The translations under genes were made by a program, and so were the position numbers. A stretch of 64,000 nt of DNA from Amaurobius ferox. Taxonomy: Eukaryota > Arthropoda > Arachnida > Araneae > Amaurobiidae. The stretch spans positions 96,718,568 through 96,782,567 of the forward strand of contig OX578152.1 in NCBI GenBank assembly GCA_951213105.1, in the 5' to 3' direction. The number at the start of each line of letters is the position of its first letter. The stretch's first letter is position 1. This document shows, piece after piece, positions 46,160 through 57,758 of the stretch. Under the pieces are notes generated by a model. It had not been told where the DNA came from. It saw nothing but the letters and a program-made list of their open reading frames with translations, and did not search any database.

Positions 46160-46600
46160 GCTTGTTTTTTAACAGTTTGAACACACTGAATTAATTCGAG
46201 TTTCTGTGCTCTTCTAATTTTGTGAGATTTTTTTCAATATTTGATTTTGCCTCTTTTAAGAGAACTTGGCCATTTTCAATCACTGATTAATCTTTCTTTT
46301 TTATGCTGCCTTCAATCATCTTCTCTGCTGTAGAAAGCACTTTTTGTGATTGTAACTTTTTTTTTAACTCATCACTGTCTATTTTCAAACTCTTTAATAC
46401 ATCTTTCTCGTGTTCAGCTTTTGGCTTAACTCCTTTTCTGCTGTTTTCTCCATTCTTTGTCTATATTTTTCTCCTGCTTCTTTTACAGAGTTTAAAAGTT
46501 CTTCAGTTATTGACAAATTGCTCACATCTCCATTTAGTAGATTTTCAAAATCTTAAGAGGAAAACTTCAAAAAGTCAGGAGTTTTATTATTAAACCATAA
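46160..46600 (-). pseudogene. Decayed coiled-coil coding sequence, unknown family
   Basis: On the minus strand, two frames joined by a shift near 46440 give about 140 residues of charged, helical sequence: FENLLNGDVSNLSITEELLN, SVKEAGEKYRQRMEKTAEKE, then KDVLKSLKIDSDELKKKLQS and SNIEKNLTKLEEHRN. Heptad-like Leu/Ile spacing suggests a coiled coil. Two in-frame stops interrupt it. It could be the relic of a processed pseudogene or of a transposon-encoded protein; I do not recognise the family. Confidence 0.5.
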
Positions 46601-47386
46601 ATTTTTTTTTTTTTGCATCACTTTATATTACAACCAGTTTTTCCCTAGGACTAAAAAAGGCCAGAAAAAGGGGACTACATAAACACTAAGTTACAGAATA
46701 CTAATAAATGTGAAATTTAATAAAAGATAAAAAATCACTGTCAAACTATTATCAAGAATATATCAATTTAATTGCTTTTTTACTTTTGTTAAATTCCTTC
46801 TCATTTAAATATTGAAGTTAGTTTATAAATTTCACTTTCCGAATATCCATTTTAGAAAGGTTCATATGTATTTTTTAGGTTCTAGCGTAACTACAATTTG
46901 AAATAATAATTCATAGCTTCAGTTTCCAAAAAAGTAAAATAAAAAATATTTAATAAATTTATGAATGATCAAAATTTATTTTCGATCTATACTTGCTAAC
47001 CTTATAAGAAAAAACAGATTTTAATGTTATTTTATAAGGTGGGGAAAGTTTTAAGTTCGAATAAATACGAAATTTTCTCTATAATTATTATATAATTTAC
47101 TTTTCTATGCAAATATAAGTAATGCTTAAGACATATAAAAGTATTTATTAATACTATTTCTATCTATTTTGTTACCGAGTTCAATGACTCAAATTTTTAA
47201 ATGATCCGCTAAGGGCGCTGCAATCCCTTTTGTGCGATCGGGCATGGTCATTTTACTTTGTCCTAATGTGCATGTACCTCCCTTTATAAAGTTGTTGGGA
47301 TGCTTAAGGACTTGCTTAGGAACCCTTACCTTTTGTTGTGCATTTCGAATTTAGTCTCGGGTTGCTTAGGAATCTCTGTATATTAA
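46601..47386. other. Unassigned AT-rich stretch
   Basis: A T-rich run lies at about 46600-46614. No repeat or coding signal was recognised. Confidence 0.4.
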
Positions 47387-47745
47387 AACAAGAAAGATCA
47401 ATCATGATTATGATCAAACATTGATTATGAAACACTTCCCAAATTCAATGCAATTTTATTTAAACATCTCTAAAATGCAATACATTCCTAAGTAATATTT
47501 TAAAACTTATCACAATACTACACTAATTTATTATATTTGAAAACTTAAACCTTCATCGAAAAAAATGTACTTCATTCAAATGACGGTATTGAAATATAAA
47601 TTGCCTGGTTTAAACAGCTCTAAAATGCGATACATTCCTCGGTAATATTTTTAAAATCACCATAATACTACAATAATTTATTATATTTGAAAACTTCATC
47701 GGAAACAACTGACATTCATTCAAATGACGTCATAGAAAAAATAAC
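47387..47745 (-). repeat. Family C repeat, copy 3a (3' part, inverted)
   Basis: AACAAGAAAGATCAATCATG at the left is the inverted 3' end of family C. The copy continues through three internal ACATCTCTAAAATGCRATACATTCC-type units and stops near GAAAAAATAACACGC. Confidence 0.68.
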
Positions 47746-48060
47746 ACGCTAAATCAATGAAAATGACGAATAATTCAAGAAATTTCAATATCTTTGAAAG
47801 AATATAAGTATCTACTATAAGAATAACATTTATTTAATTGTAAAAGTAGTAAATTCATTGCATTATATAAGGAAAGTTATGTGTTGCCCACATCAGATTT
47901 TTTTATATATATTGTAGTTTAAGAAATATTTAAAGTCAAAGTCAAAGATAAAATATTTGAGCTGCGAGTTCGCGTTCTGGATAGACTAACAATAGCAAGC
48001 CCGCGAATTTTTGCAGGCATGTACCTACATTGGTGCATTTTTGCAGGACGGAGCTCCTTT
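47746..48060. repeat. Inverted family B left end and flank
   Basis: TGCATTATATAAGGAAAGTTATGTGTTGCCCACATCAGA (47862-47900) is the inverted left terminus of family B. The remaining sequence is unassigned. Confidence 0.5.
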
Positions 48061-48420
48061 TTAACACTTTACAACATAATTTAAAAGTGTTTATGACTTT
48101 GTTCATTCTGTCCGTCTGGCTGTCCGTTAGCACGATAACTGCCGTAAAAATGACTTTATCAAAATGAAATTTTAGTATGATGTTTAGACGGTCTGTGGGA
48201 CCGATGGGAATATAAATGAATAATATCATCGAATTAGTTCTGGATTGAACCCGGGTTGAAAAAATGAAATACATTGAACCTTATGGGACCTAATTTTTCA
48301 AACTTTTTTAAAGAGAATTTAAAATTCACAAATTGCTTCGAACGTTTCAGGAACTATTCAAATTATCACATAAAATATATTAAAAAAAAAATTCAGCAAA
48401 ATATATTCGTAAAAACTATA
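48061..48420 (+). repeat. Family C repeat, copy 3b (5' part)
   Basis: TTAACACTTTACAACATAAT, a short GTCCGTCTGGCTGTCC tract and GATTGAACCCGGGTTG show the first ~360 bp of family C, truncated near AAATTCAGCAAAATATATTC. Confidence 0.7.
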
Positions 48421-48474
48421 GAATATAAAACTATAACACAATATACCGTATATAAAACTATGTAAAACAATATA

Positions 48475-48610
48475 CCGTAAAAACTATAGCATACAAAACT
48501 ATGAAATTTGGTACATATATAGAGACATAATAGTTTAACACGATGAAATAAACCGTTTATCGATTTAAACTTTAGTTTGGCATGAAATAGCTCGCGAAGC
48601 GAGCTCATGA
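48475..48610 (-). repeat. Family D repeat, inverted copy
   Basis: Shares GGTACATATATAGAGA, AATAAACCGTTTAT and TTTAAACTTTAGTTTGGC with the copies at 5-7 kb, and ends with the perfect palindrome GCTCGCGAAGCGAGC. Confidence 0.5.
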
Positions 48611-48879
48611 TAAAAAAAATTCAGTTTTTGGATTCCCTGGACTAAGAAAAATCCCTTCTTTTTCCTACTGCAGAAAATAGGCGGGGATAGAAAAGATATT
48701 TTTGAAAGTAGAATTTTTAGGAAATATAGATATGAAGCGAGCGCAGCGAGTAGGAGGTTGAGCCCCTAGTGGAACAGAAAAATGGAACCGATTGTATGCA
48801 GATTTCGGAATATTGTTAATAAATTTGGCATCGTGCCTCTTTGAACTCTCCACAGGAGTACGTGCAGTATTTTCAGAAA

Positions 48880-49260
48880 CCCCGATCTAACGGAACCTCG
48901 GCAGCTCCGCAGAACACAGATTGAACACCATTGGTTAGAAAATCAATAAGAAACGGACCTCGAGGAACAAATCAATCACGGAAGAGGAACCGATATTCAA
49001 ATACGCGTTATTGCAGGCGAACGTAATCAGATATTTACAATATCGGCTTCCACTGATAAGAGGAAAGACGGTGCGCGTTATTAGAGCATATTTTTGCCAA
49101 GGTCAATTAAGACGTGGCGGCCGAACGACGACCTACTCTAATGAAGAGAGGGGACATCGGTCAAATCGATGCTCTCGGATATAAATTGCGATATATTTTG
49201 CGGAAGAGAATCATAAGCGCGCAACCAAGGTGAGTTATGCACGCATAATTCAGGACGAAA
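48880..49260 (+). promoter_or_regulatory. CpG-rich island with TATA box and splice donor (candidate promoter/first exon)
   Basis: This ~380-bp patch is visibly richer in CpG than its surroundings. A TATAAATT box at about 49181 is followed after about 50 bp by AACCAAG|gtgagtt, a consensus splice donor. Together they could form a promoter and short untranslated exon on the plus strand. It is upstream of, but opposite in direction to, the PCBP-like gene, so a bidirectional promoter is one possibility. There is no direct evidence of transcription, and an unrecognised repeat is an equally possible explanation. Confidence 0.3.
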
Positions 49261-49734
49261 TGAGTAAAGAGAAAATAAATTAATAGATATATTAAGAACA
49301 ATGTATTTTCAAATGTAAGATATGCAAATCACGAGTATAAGGAAAAACAGCTTAAATGCGATGTGCAACAAGGATACAAATTTGAGATCCTGTATAGTGA
49401 CCATACGGCCTTTATTTTTTCAAGTAGCTATCCTTTAGATTTATTTATTTATTTTTCAAAAATTAAATTTGGGATTTATTTTCATAAAAGATTGAGGAAA
49501 ACTAGCAAAATTCTGTGTTTCCACTATAAAGTTGCAGGAGTACCTCAAGAGTCTATTGCGGATGCAAAAAAAAAAAAAAAGTACTATTAATACTCCCACA
49601 AAAAGGATTAGCACAGAACATAATTAAGTATTTAGTAAGCGCCCTTTAGGTTGGCAGGTAGGACGTTCTTTATGTAGTCTGCCATCCAAAAATATACACA
49701 AAAATGAACAATAGTAAATATCCTCAAATATATG

Positions 49735-50035
49735 TAACACTTGGTGAAATTTTGGCGGTATTGGAGACTCATTTGGTGAAATATCGTCAACTTGATGGCT
49801 TTTTAATGTGGGGCCAAATTGACGAAAATGTCGCCAAATTGACAAAAATGACGCCAAATTGATGAAACTATAATTAGCATATTTTAATATAATGGAGTAT
49901 ATTGTTTAGTAGATGTTAACAATATTTCAAATTTTCAAGTTATATTTACGCGAAGTATAAGTCAATGTTGGTAAGGAATGTACGTGTATGTATTATGTAG
50001 GGAAAGTCAAATGCTGCCCATATTAGATTGGCCGA
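49735..50035 (-). repeat. Family B repeat, inverted left part
   Basis: Repeated GGCCAAATTGACGAAAATGTC-type phrases, then TATGTAGGGAAAGTCAAATGCTGCCCATATTAGA, the inverted left end of family B. Confidence 0.55.
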
Positions 50036-50487
50036 TTGAACCTTTCTGGCACTTTTTTTTTTATTTATGTAACTCTGAATTTTATTTTAAGTCATCTACG
50101 ACTGTCTTTACGCTTTCAAAGCTTTAGCTATGACATTTCTATCGGATCGCACGTTCTCTCTGTGATTTGGTGGTGTTAATATAGGTTCTGTAGCAATTTA
50201 TATTTGCTTTGTCTCTTTAAGTTTTGGAATTTTGTGATTTCATGAGAGCCTAATCTTGATCTAAAAGCATTTACTTAGCCAGTAGTCCTTCTTCATATCT
50301 GAGCTATAACTATGAACCTTCGGGTATTTGATAGGAAAACTGTGGTTATAATAGAGACGGTTTATCCATTGGAACAAGGTAATTTCGGGCCAGGAAATAT
50401 TTTTATAATATCATAAGCAAAATACCCTAAAATATTGATGAATCGGGTGACCCAAAATTCTATACCAGAACCTAAAGTGAAAAGATT
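50036..50487. other. Unassigned stretch before the tandem triplication
   Basis: No recognisable coding region or repeat. Confidence 0.4.
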
Positions 50488-51512
50488 AATGCAATGAATC
50501 CGTATTTATTTTTGAAGCTCGGTCATGTTTGTTGCTTTATTGCCTTGAAAAACATCATCAGAAATGCTAATATATTACAGAACACTCGAGTGGTGTTTCT
50601 ACGGAAGGCTAAAGCTCATATTGAGCTGTTGAGTCAATGATCATGATTCGATAATATTCTACTAATTAGAATGTGAGTATAGAAGCTTAGCTTTTCATAC
50701 ATATGTAGTATGATGAATTTACTTTCTCAAAGCGTGTAAATCCATCAAAATCTGAGAATAAGATTTTTGACCCATTCTGAAAACGTTTTTGTATATACTA
50801 AGTATTGTAGAGAAAATAAAAACTATTTAATGCAATGAATCCGTATTTATTTTTGAAGCTCGGTCATGTTTGTTGCTTTATTGCCTTGAAAAACATCATC
50901 AGAAATGCTAATATATTACAGAACACTCGAGTGGTGTTTCTACGGAAGGCTAAAGCTCATATTGAGCTGTTGAGTCAATGATCATGATTCGATAATATTC
51001 TACTAATTAGAATGTGAGTATAGAAGCTTAGCTTTTCATACATATGTAGTATGATGAATTTACTTTCTCAAAGCGTGTAAATCCATCAAAATCTGAGAAT
51101 AAGATTTTTGACCCATTCTGAAAACGTTTTTGTATATACTAAGTATTGTAGAGAAAATAAAAACTATTTAATGCAATGAATCCGTATTTATTTTTGAAGC
51201 TCGGTCATGTTTGTTGCTTTATTGCCTTGAAAAACATCATCAGAAATGCTAATATATTACAGAACACTCGAGTGGTGTTTCTACGGAAGGCTAAAGCTCA
51301 TATTGAGCTGTTGAGTCAATGATCATGATTCGATAATATTCTACTAATTAGAATGTGAGTATAGAACATAGCTTTTCACACATATGTAGTATGATGAATT
51401 TACTTTCTCAAAGCGTGTAAATCCATCAAAATCTGAGAATAAGATTTTTGACCCATTCAGAAAACGTTTTTGTATATACTAAGTATTGTAGAGAAAATAA
51501 AAACTATTTAAT
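50488..51512. repeat. Tandem triplication, 341-bp unit
   Basis: Three head-to-tail copies start at GCAATGAATCCG (50491, 50832, 51173). Units 1 and 2 look identical; unit 3 has a small deletion and a few changes (AGAAGCTTAGC becomes AGAACATAGC). Each unit ends with a family B-like terminus, GTATATACTAAGTATTGTAGAGAAAATAAAA. Recent local amplification is the simplest explanation. Confidence 0.92.
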
Positions 51513-53470
51513 AGATTGTTTATTTTCGAACAATTTTCTTGGAAAGATATTATCAAAAGCTCAAATAACTGAAATTCGGATGTATTGCTCTTTGAAAAAA
51601 ATTAAAATAAATAAATAAATAAAACATTTCCATATAAATGACTTCAGATTACCTGAAGCAATTTATTTGGAATAAATTGCTGTACAAACTTGCTTAACCT
51701 TCTATTGTATAAACATTGAAATTACTTGAAATGCATGGAAAATGGAATGTATACATAATTTTACCATACATAATATGCATACATAATTTTACCAAGCATA
51801 ATATGCATACATACATAATATCGAAAGCTTTCGACGCTGTTGCAATTCATTTTAATATAAACTCAATCTATAACAGGAGGGCAGCGCAGCCGAGCATAAA
51901 CCTCAAAAGATCGATTTGTTAACAAAGGCTGAAGATATACAATTTTCGACTTTAACCCAGCCCGACAGTAATAGAGCCCGCACCTGGCCCGCTCTCGAAA
52001 CACAGGAAATTGTCGACATGCAGCCCGAACTAAACCCGCCTACCTTCTTTGAAATTCCATGCGACATCAATATCAGTTATCACCTAAGCTCTATGAAGTA
52101 GATCGAGAAAAATAGATGCCTCAAAAATTTTTTTAGTAAAAGCAGATGGAAAATATGATTACCACCAAAAGTCTAATATTATAATTAAAACTTCGCTGCA
52201 TTAATGTTTTCTAATAAAAACTTCATCGTATTAATGTTTCCCAATCATCGTTTCGAATAACTCTTTACAAGTCATTGAACATTTAGAGAAATTAAATGAA
52301 GATAATTTAAAAGTAAGTTTTTACTCATTTATAATTTTATTTTTTTATTTTATACAAATGCTCATCAAAAGAATAAGAGAAATTTACGTTTTATTTCTAT
52401 TCACTATTTGGAATTAAAAATATTTCGAATTTATAAACAAATCCTGCAGTTGAAAGAATAAACCAAAATTAAACATATACAGTTCTTCATGAAAAGGCAA
52501 TCATTCTCAACGGCCATTTTATTTGATTCATAGAATGACAGCAAAAACAAACACACCTGTCTATTCTTTGTACTACATGTGTATGAATATTGTTTCTTTA
52601 GCTGCCAGAATAAAAAAAAAAAAAATAGTCAACAGAATGCTACTTTCACTCACATTCGTTGAATTTAATAGTTATAAATTATATTCTTAGCTACATCAAC
52701 AAATTGCAAAACCTCTGCTCCAGTTCCGACCAAGTCTTACCATTCAATCGTTTAAAAAAAAGAGTAGGAATGTGCGGTTTATAATTAATCTATTTACAAT
52801 ATTTTCAATAACTTTCGATCAAAAGAAAAAGAGTATTATTGTATTATTTAAGGTCCTCACTTTGGGAACCACTGGTGTACAAGAAGTATTATTTTTTCTC
52901 TAAAATTTGAATTTGACACTTTAGCAGAAAACATATTTTGAGAAGTTAACACGCTTTTAAAAAGATGTCCATCTATGTGTGTGCGTGTGTGAGGGGATGC
53001 GATCACTCAAAAATAAATGCATGTGTCGCTTTGAAATTTTAAATGTAAATATATTATGTAAAAGTCTAGACCCTGACATAATTTTTTTGTAATTAGCATG
53101 GATTAGAACACGAATTATATGAAATTTAAGATTCTCATAGAAATTTTTTTTCCTATGGAGAAAAAACATTTGAAATTACCGGGAAAATGATAATGCAGTC
53201 AATTGAAATGGGTTGCTCATGAAAATGTCTTAAAATACTGTGTATTAACACAAATCAGTTGAATGCATCGGCTTGACTCTTAATGTTTCCTATTTATGTA
53301 CTATGTGGGACATTGATTGCGTTGTGACCGCAATAACCCAGGTTCGCAACTTGGTCACGGCACTATTTTGATGTCACAGCACCCAAATACTATGATCATT
53401 TCAGGCCATAAGGTGCGTGAGTTTGATACCATCATTTTACATAGCAATGTTAAATGCTAATTACTTTGAT
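51513..53470. other. Unassigned stretch
   Basis: (AAAT)n near 51600, repeated ACCATACATAATATGCATACAT near 51760-51815, and a GC-richer patch at 51880-52050. GGTTCGCAACTTGG near 53343 vaguely resembles a polymerase III B box but lacks a paired T-arm. No gene was found. Confidence 0.4.
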
Positions 53471-53474
53471 ATAC

Positions 53475-53864
53475 AAGGTAGGATCAAAAGTTCGGAGACT
53501 GTGCTGATATCTCTAGCCCTGATTGGAGGAGAGAGGAATTATTTTATCGTGGCGTAGAGGCACATGTGACGCGAGATGTGAAAAGGAAGAAGCAGGTGTG
53601 TGACAATGAACAACGTGCGTGACAGTGAACAACGTGCGAATATCAAATTTGATATTCGCACGTTGTTCTTCAAACGTCATTTCTGTTTTCGACGAACGCG
53701 AACGACTATAGTTCACTGTCACCCATTGTCTGAGAACACACCTGCTTCTTCTTTTTCACATCTCGCGTCACATGTGCCTCTACGCCACGATAAAATAATT
53801 CCTCTCTCCTCCAATCAGGGCTAGAGATATCAGAACAGTCTCCGAACTTTTTGATCCTACCTTG
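53475..53864. mobile_element. Mariner-derived palindromic element, second copy
   Basis: It begins CAAGGTAGGATCAAAAGTTC and ends GATCCTACCTTG, with TA on both sides (53473-53474 and 53865-53866). Total 390 bp. The arms are the mariner 5' UTR; near the centre GAACAACGTGCGAATATCAA meets its own inverse, so the head-to-head junction lies within codons 5-12 of the transposase, a different place from the 42.4-kb copy. Confidence 0.85.
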
Positions 53865-53866
53865 TA

Positions 53867-54730
53867 AAACAACGTCGTGTACAACAATAGCATGACAAAA
53901 ATACCCCCCCCCCCCTCACTCTGATATTGATTGCGATAGAAATGAACATACAGAAAGCTGCATGAAACACTCGGGTAGACTCGTGTAAACGCACCATTTC
54001 ATTTACACTTCATCATTTAGAAAGAATCAAAAGGGTGCAAGAATGAGAATGAATCGGAATAAATTAAGAATATTTCCTCGAGAGTTCCACAAGAATCTTA
54101 ATAAAGTTATTCATATTCTGTCCACCCGTTCGCTCCGCTCATTGGCTTCTTCAGGTATGCGAACTCACGTTCAAAGCACTTACAAATATCTCGACAAACA
54201 TGAGCATCTTTCAGGACACGAGCGTGGAGGTTTTTTTTTCTTCCACTTCTTTATTCCCCTTTACGCAAAACCATCTTGTTGGGTTCCAATATCATGAAAT
54301 AACTGCGGGTTATTCGAAATCCGGCTCGGACGGACGAGAGAAAAAACCGAGGTATCTGAGTTTAATGGTTTCTCACGAGAATACAATTGAACCGGCTCTA
54401 AGTAGAAACGTGGTATTTAAATTTTTTTCCCGATATATCTGGGACGTTTCTCAATCGAACAGATTAGTAAGCATTGTTCATGATTGCTCTCTCTATACGG
54501 ATACACGGGACCAAACAATTAAACCCGATAAAAAATTATATTATTTTGGAACATTCCATTGCGCGATAGTTTTGACTGTATAAGATGTAATCACCCAAAA
54601 TATTACGCAACACATTATTCTTTGAAATTAAAAAGAAAAAAAAATCATCAATATCTAGATATGAAAGGGGAAGCTTCGTTCTTCTTTTCTAAGACTCTTC
54701 GACCTATCCGAAGGTGTAACTATCTGTTTG
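53867..54730. other. Unassigned stretch with an unrecognised open frame
   Basis: A C12 run lies at 53904-53915. The plus-strand frame 54200-54583 (127 codons) is the longest here. It has no recognisable domain, repeats or splice context, so it is not called a gene. Confidence 0.35.
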
Positions 54731-54737
54731 GACCGTA

Positions 54738-55575
54738 GCTATCCTAAAGAATAGATGGAGTTCTCCTATATTTTCTAATATTAGAAATTCGGGTACTCTG
54801 AACTCTCACTTTAACCTCGTGGTTTTGACAAGAAAGTGTCAAAAATCTTCCCTGATAGACTGCTTTTTTCTTTCTTTGGCATTCTGTTCGTCAACTGTTA
54901 ATCACTTTATGTCCACGCCCTATTTTCGTACGCTAATGGGATTTGAACGTCGATCACCCGTGCGGATCAAGTAGTGCCGATATTTTTTCGGATATTTACG
55001 ATATTTTTTACGATACTTTGATTTACGATATTTTTTCGGATGACCCCTACTTCGGAAGTAGGGTTCATCCATAAAAACTCCTGTTTAGGCTCAACCCACC
55101 TAAGAAATAACTTTGGACCATTTTGAAAGTCTGTGTCAACTCTCTATTATATAGGATATCTACGGTTTAGACGGCCAGAAAAGTACCACGTAGATATCCT
55201 ATATAATAGATACCGTAATTTTCTTCCAAAACGGTCCAAAGATCTTTCATAAGTGGGTTAGGCCTAAACAATGGATTTTTTTCCAAAAAATCCCTACTTC
55301 CGCGAAATCACGAAGAAAGGGTATCTGCACTTATGATCCGAACGAGTTCAAATCCTATTAGCGTACGAAAAGAAGGCGTGGACATAAAGTAACTAACAGT
55401 TGAACAGCAGAATGTAAAAAATAAGTAGCCAATCAGAGAAGATTTGACATTTTGGCTCTGACAAAACCGCAAGATCGAAGGGAGAGTTCAGAGTGAGATG
55501 TTACCCCCCGGATTTCTAGTATTGGGAAACATAGAAGGACTCCATCTACTCTTTACGATATCTATAATTCCCAGA
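54738..55575. repeat. Long foldback (inverted repeat), ~0.84 kb
   Basis: The arms (about 54738-55165 and 55190-55575) are diverged inverted copies centred near 55177. Inner pair: CTATTATATAGGATATCTAC against GTAGATATCCTATATAATAG. Outer pair: AGATGGAGTTCTCCTAT against its inverse ATAGAAGGACTCCATCT. The left arm holds an extra ACGATATTTTTT repeat near 54980-55040. It is noticeably richer in GC than the flanks. No coding or target duplication was identified. Confidence 0.8.
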
Positions 55576-55859
55576 ACCCATTTGGCGTGACATTTACTTC
55601 CCATGCCACTAAAAATTACTTTCGGATCATTAGATTTAACGTACCTGAACTCCACATAGACACGGGGATACTTTGGGCAGCTCAAGCGCCATAGGCACAT
55701 GAGATATTATAATAAAATGCATACGATATTATAATAAAAATATAGATTCATCAAAATTTTATACAGCTTCATCAAAACACCATTAGACTCATATGTTAAC
55801 ATATTTCGCAAAAAAAAAAGAGTAAAAATATCTACAATGAATCTGCAGTCGGCTCCTTC
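55576..55859. other. Unassigned flank of the foldback
   Basis: A 70-codon minus-strand frame (55488-55700) runs from here into the foldback. Its sequence (CLWRLSCPKYPRVYVEF...) is not recognised. A piece of an unknown element's coding region is possible. Confidence 0.3.
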
Positions 55860-56225
55860 ATCTATAGCTATGTGAGGCATGTCCACTGTACTATTTAATA
55901 AAATTTCATAAAACTTAGTAATTAAGTTCCCTGATGGTTATCCTGATGCTGGTTAGCTTTAGATATGATTCGAAAGAGCATAACAGACTGTTTTATGCGA
56001 AATGGCCCTCAAAGATAGTGCAAATCTGAAATAAATGACTAAAATTGTTGAAATATATTAAGTGCTTGTTTTTCAGTTAAATTTTGATAACTAAGCAAAT
56101 AAGACTGATCCCACGACTGTAGGATGAATCGTTCTCGAGATATAGTAGTTTTTTGGAATTTTGAGGACCTGGAGAATTTAAAGTGAATTAAGTTGCCAAA
56201 TGAAACGAAGATGCAATAAAAAGGT
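55860..56225 (-). repeat. Family B repeat, inverted partial copy
   Basis: GCGAAATGGCCCTCAAAGAT, CCCACGACTGTAGGATGAATCG and TTCTCGAGATATAGTAG match the inverted family B order seen at 21.3-21.7 kb. Confidence 0.55.
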
Positions 56226-56301
56226 AAAGTGGATATAATTTCAGAAAAGTATCCATGTTATTTTCTGCAATTAAACATAAGTTAATGCATAATGAAATAA
56301 A

Positions 56302-57595
56302 AACAAGAAAGATCAATCATGCATAAAGCATTGATTATGAAACACTTTCCAACTTCAATGCAATTTTATTTAAACATCTCTAAAATACGATACATTCCTC
56401 GGTAATATTTTTAAAATTGCCACAATACTATATTCATTTATTATACTTGAAAACATAAAACTTCATTGAAAAAAATGAACTTCATTCAAATGACGGCATT
56501 GAAATATAAATTGTCTGGTTTAAACATCTCTAAAATGCGCTACATTCCTCGGTAATATTTTTAAAATTATCATAATACAAAATTTTATTATTTTTGAAAG
56601 CTTCATCGAAAACAAATGAAATTTATTCAAATGACGACGTCGAAATATAACACTCTCTATAAAAGCAGCATTTCATTCATAAAAAAATTTCCATTCATTT
56701 CATTCATCACAATACTATAATAATTTATTTTAATAAAAAATTTAAAACCATGCATGTACAAGTAATTTAACTCTATGCTTCAAATTTCATCGAAAAATCG
56801 TTTGCTTCTCTACGTAAATTCAATGAATGTTTCATTCATATCAGCTATATTGCAGAATCCATGAGTTAAATCATTTTGCGTTAAAGAAATGAAGCAATTC
56901 TTGTACAACTCATTCTACATCTTTTGGTATTCACATTTTCCATAAGTGAAAAGTAGGCTTCATTGTAGAAATAATCAAAATTGGATGATCTTTTAAACTC
57001 AACTATATCGTAATTGCGTTGTTTCAATATGAAGATGCACAGAATTTAAGCAAAAATAAAGCGGTTTTAGAACGGATGCAACACTAAATTTGAATTAAAA
57101 AGAACTTTAAAAATCACGATTTTGACACAAGATGGATACCATATTGTATTTCAAATTGGGTCACGTGGTCTGTTCGTATAACGGTCATGTGATCTCTCCA
57201 TATAAAGGGGGTAATTATTATTTTAATTTTTATTTAAAAAACTACTAAATATATTTTGCTGAATTTTTTTTTATATATTTTATGGTATAATTTGAATATT
57301 TCATAAAACTTTCGAAGCAATTCGTGAATTTTAAATCCGCTTAAAAAATGTTTGAAAAATTAGGTCCCATAGGGTTCAATGTATTTTATTTTTTCAACTC
57401 GAGTTCAATCCAAAACTAATTGGGTGATATTCTTCTTTTATATTCCCATAGGTCCCACAGATCGTCTGAACAACATACTAAAATTTTATTTTGATAAAGT
57501 CATTTTTACGGCAGTTATCGTGCTAACGGACAGACAGACATACAGACAGTATGAACAAAGTCATAAACACTTTTCAACTTTGTTGTAAAGTGTTA
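56302..57595 (-). repeat. Family C repeat, copy 4 (full length, inverted)
   Basis: From AACAAGAAAGATCAATCATG to CAACTTTGTTGTAAAGTGTTAA. It has a (CAGA)n tract (about 57530-57548) and three internal ~200-bp units around ATGCRMTACATTCCTCGGTAAT. It lies head to head with copy 5, about 80 bp away. Confidence 0.75.
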
Positions 57596-57674
57596 ATAAA
57601 AAAAAAAATTACAAAGTGAATTTGAATCTATCTGCAGGGAAAGTCATCTGCTGCTCACATCAGATATTTTATTA

Positions 57675-57720
57675 TTAACACTTTACAACAAAGTTGAAAA
57701 GTGTTTATGACTTTGTTCAT

Positions 57721-57758
<38 letters not shown>

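Noticed and set aside
53320..53360. tRNA or SINE B box (GGTTCGCAACTTGG)
   Set aside because: No paired T-arm and no A box; resemblance is limited to the first bases of the B box.
54200..54583. 127-codon plus-strand frame
   Set aside because: The longest frame in its region but with no recognisable motif, no splice context and ordinary composition; not called as a gene.
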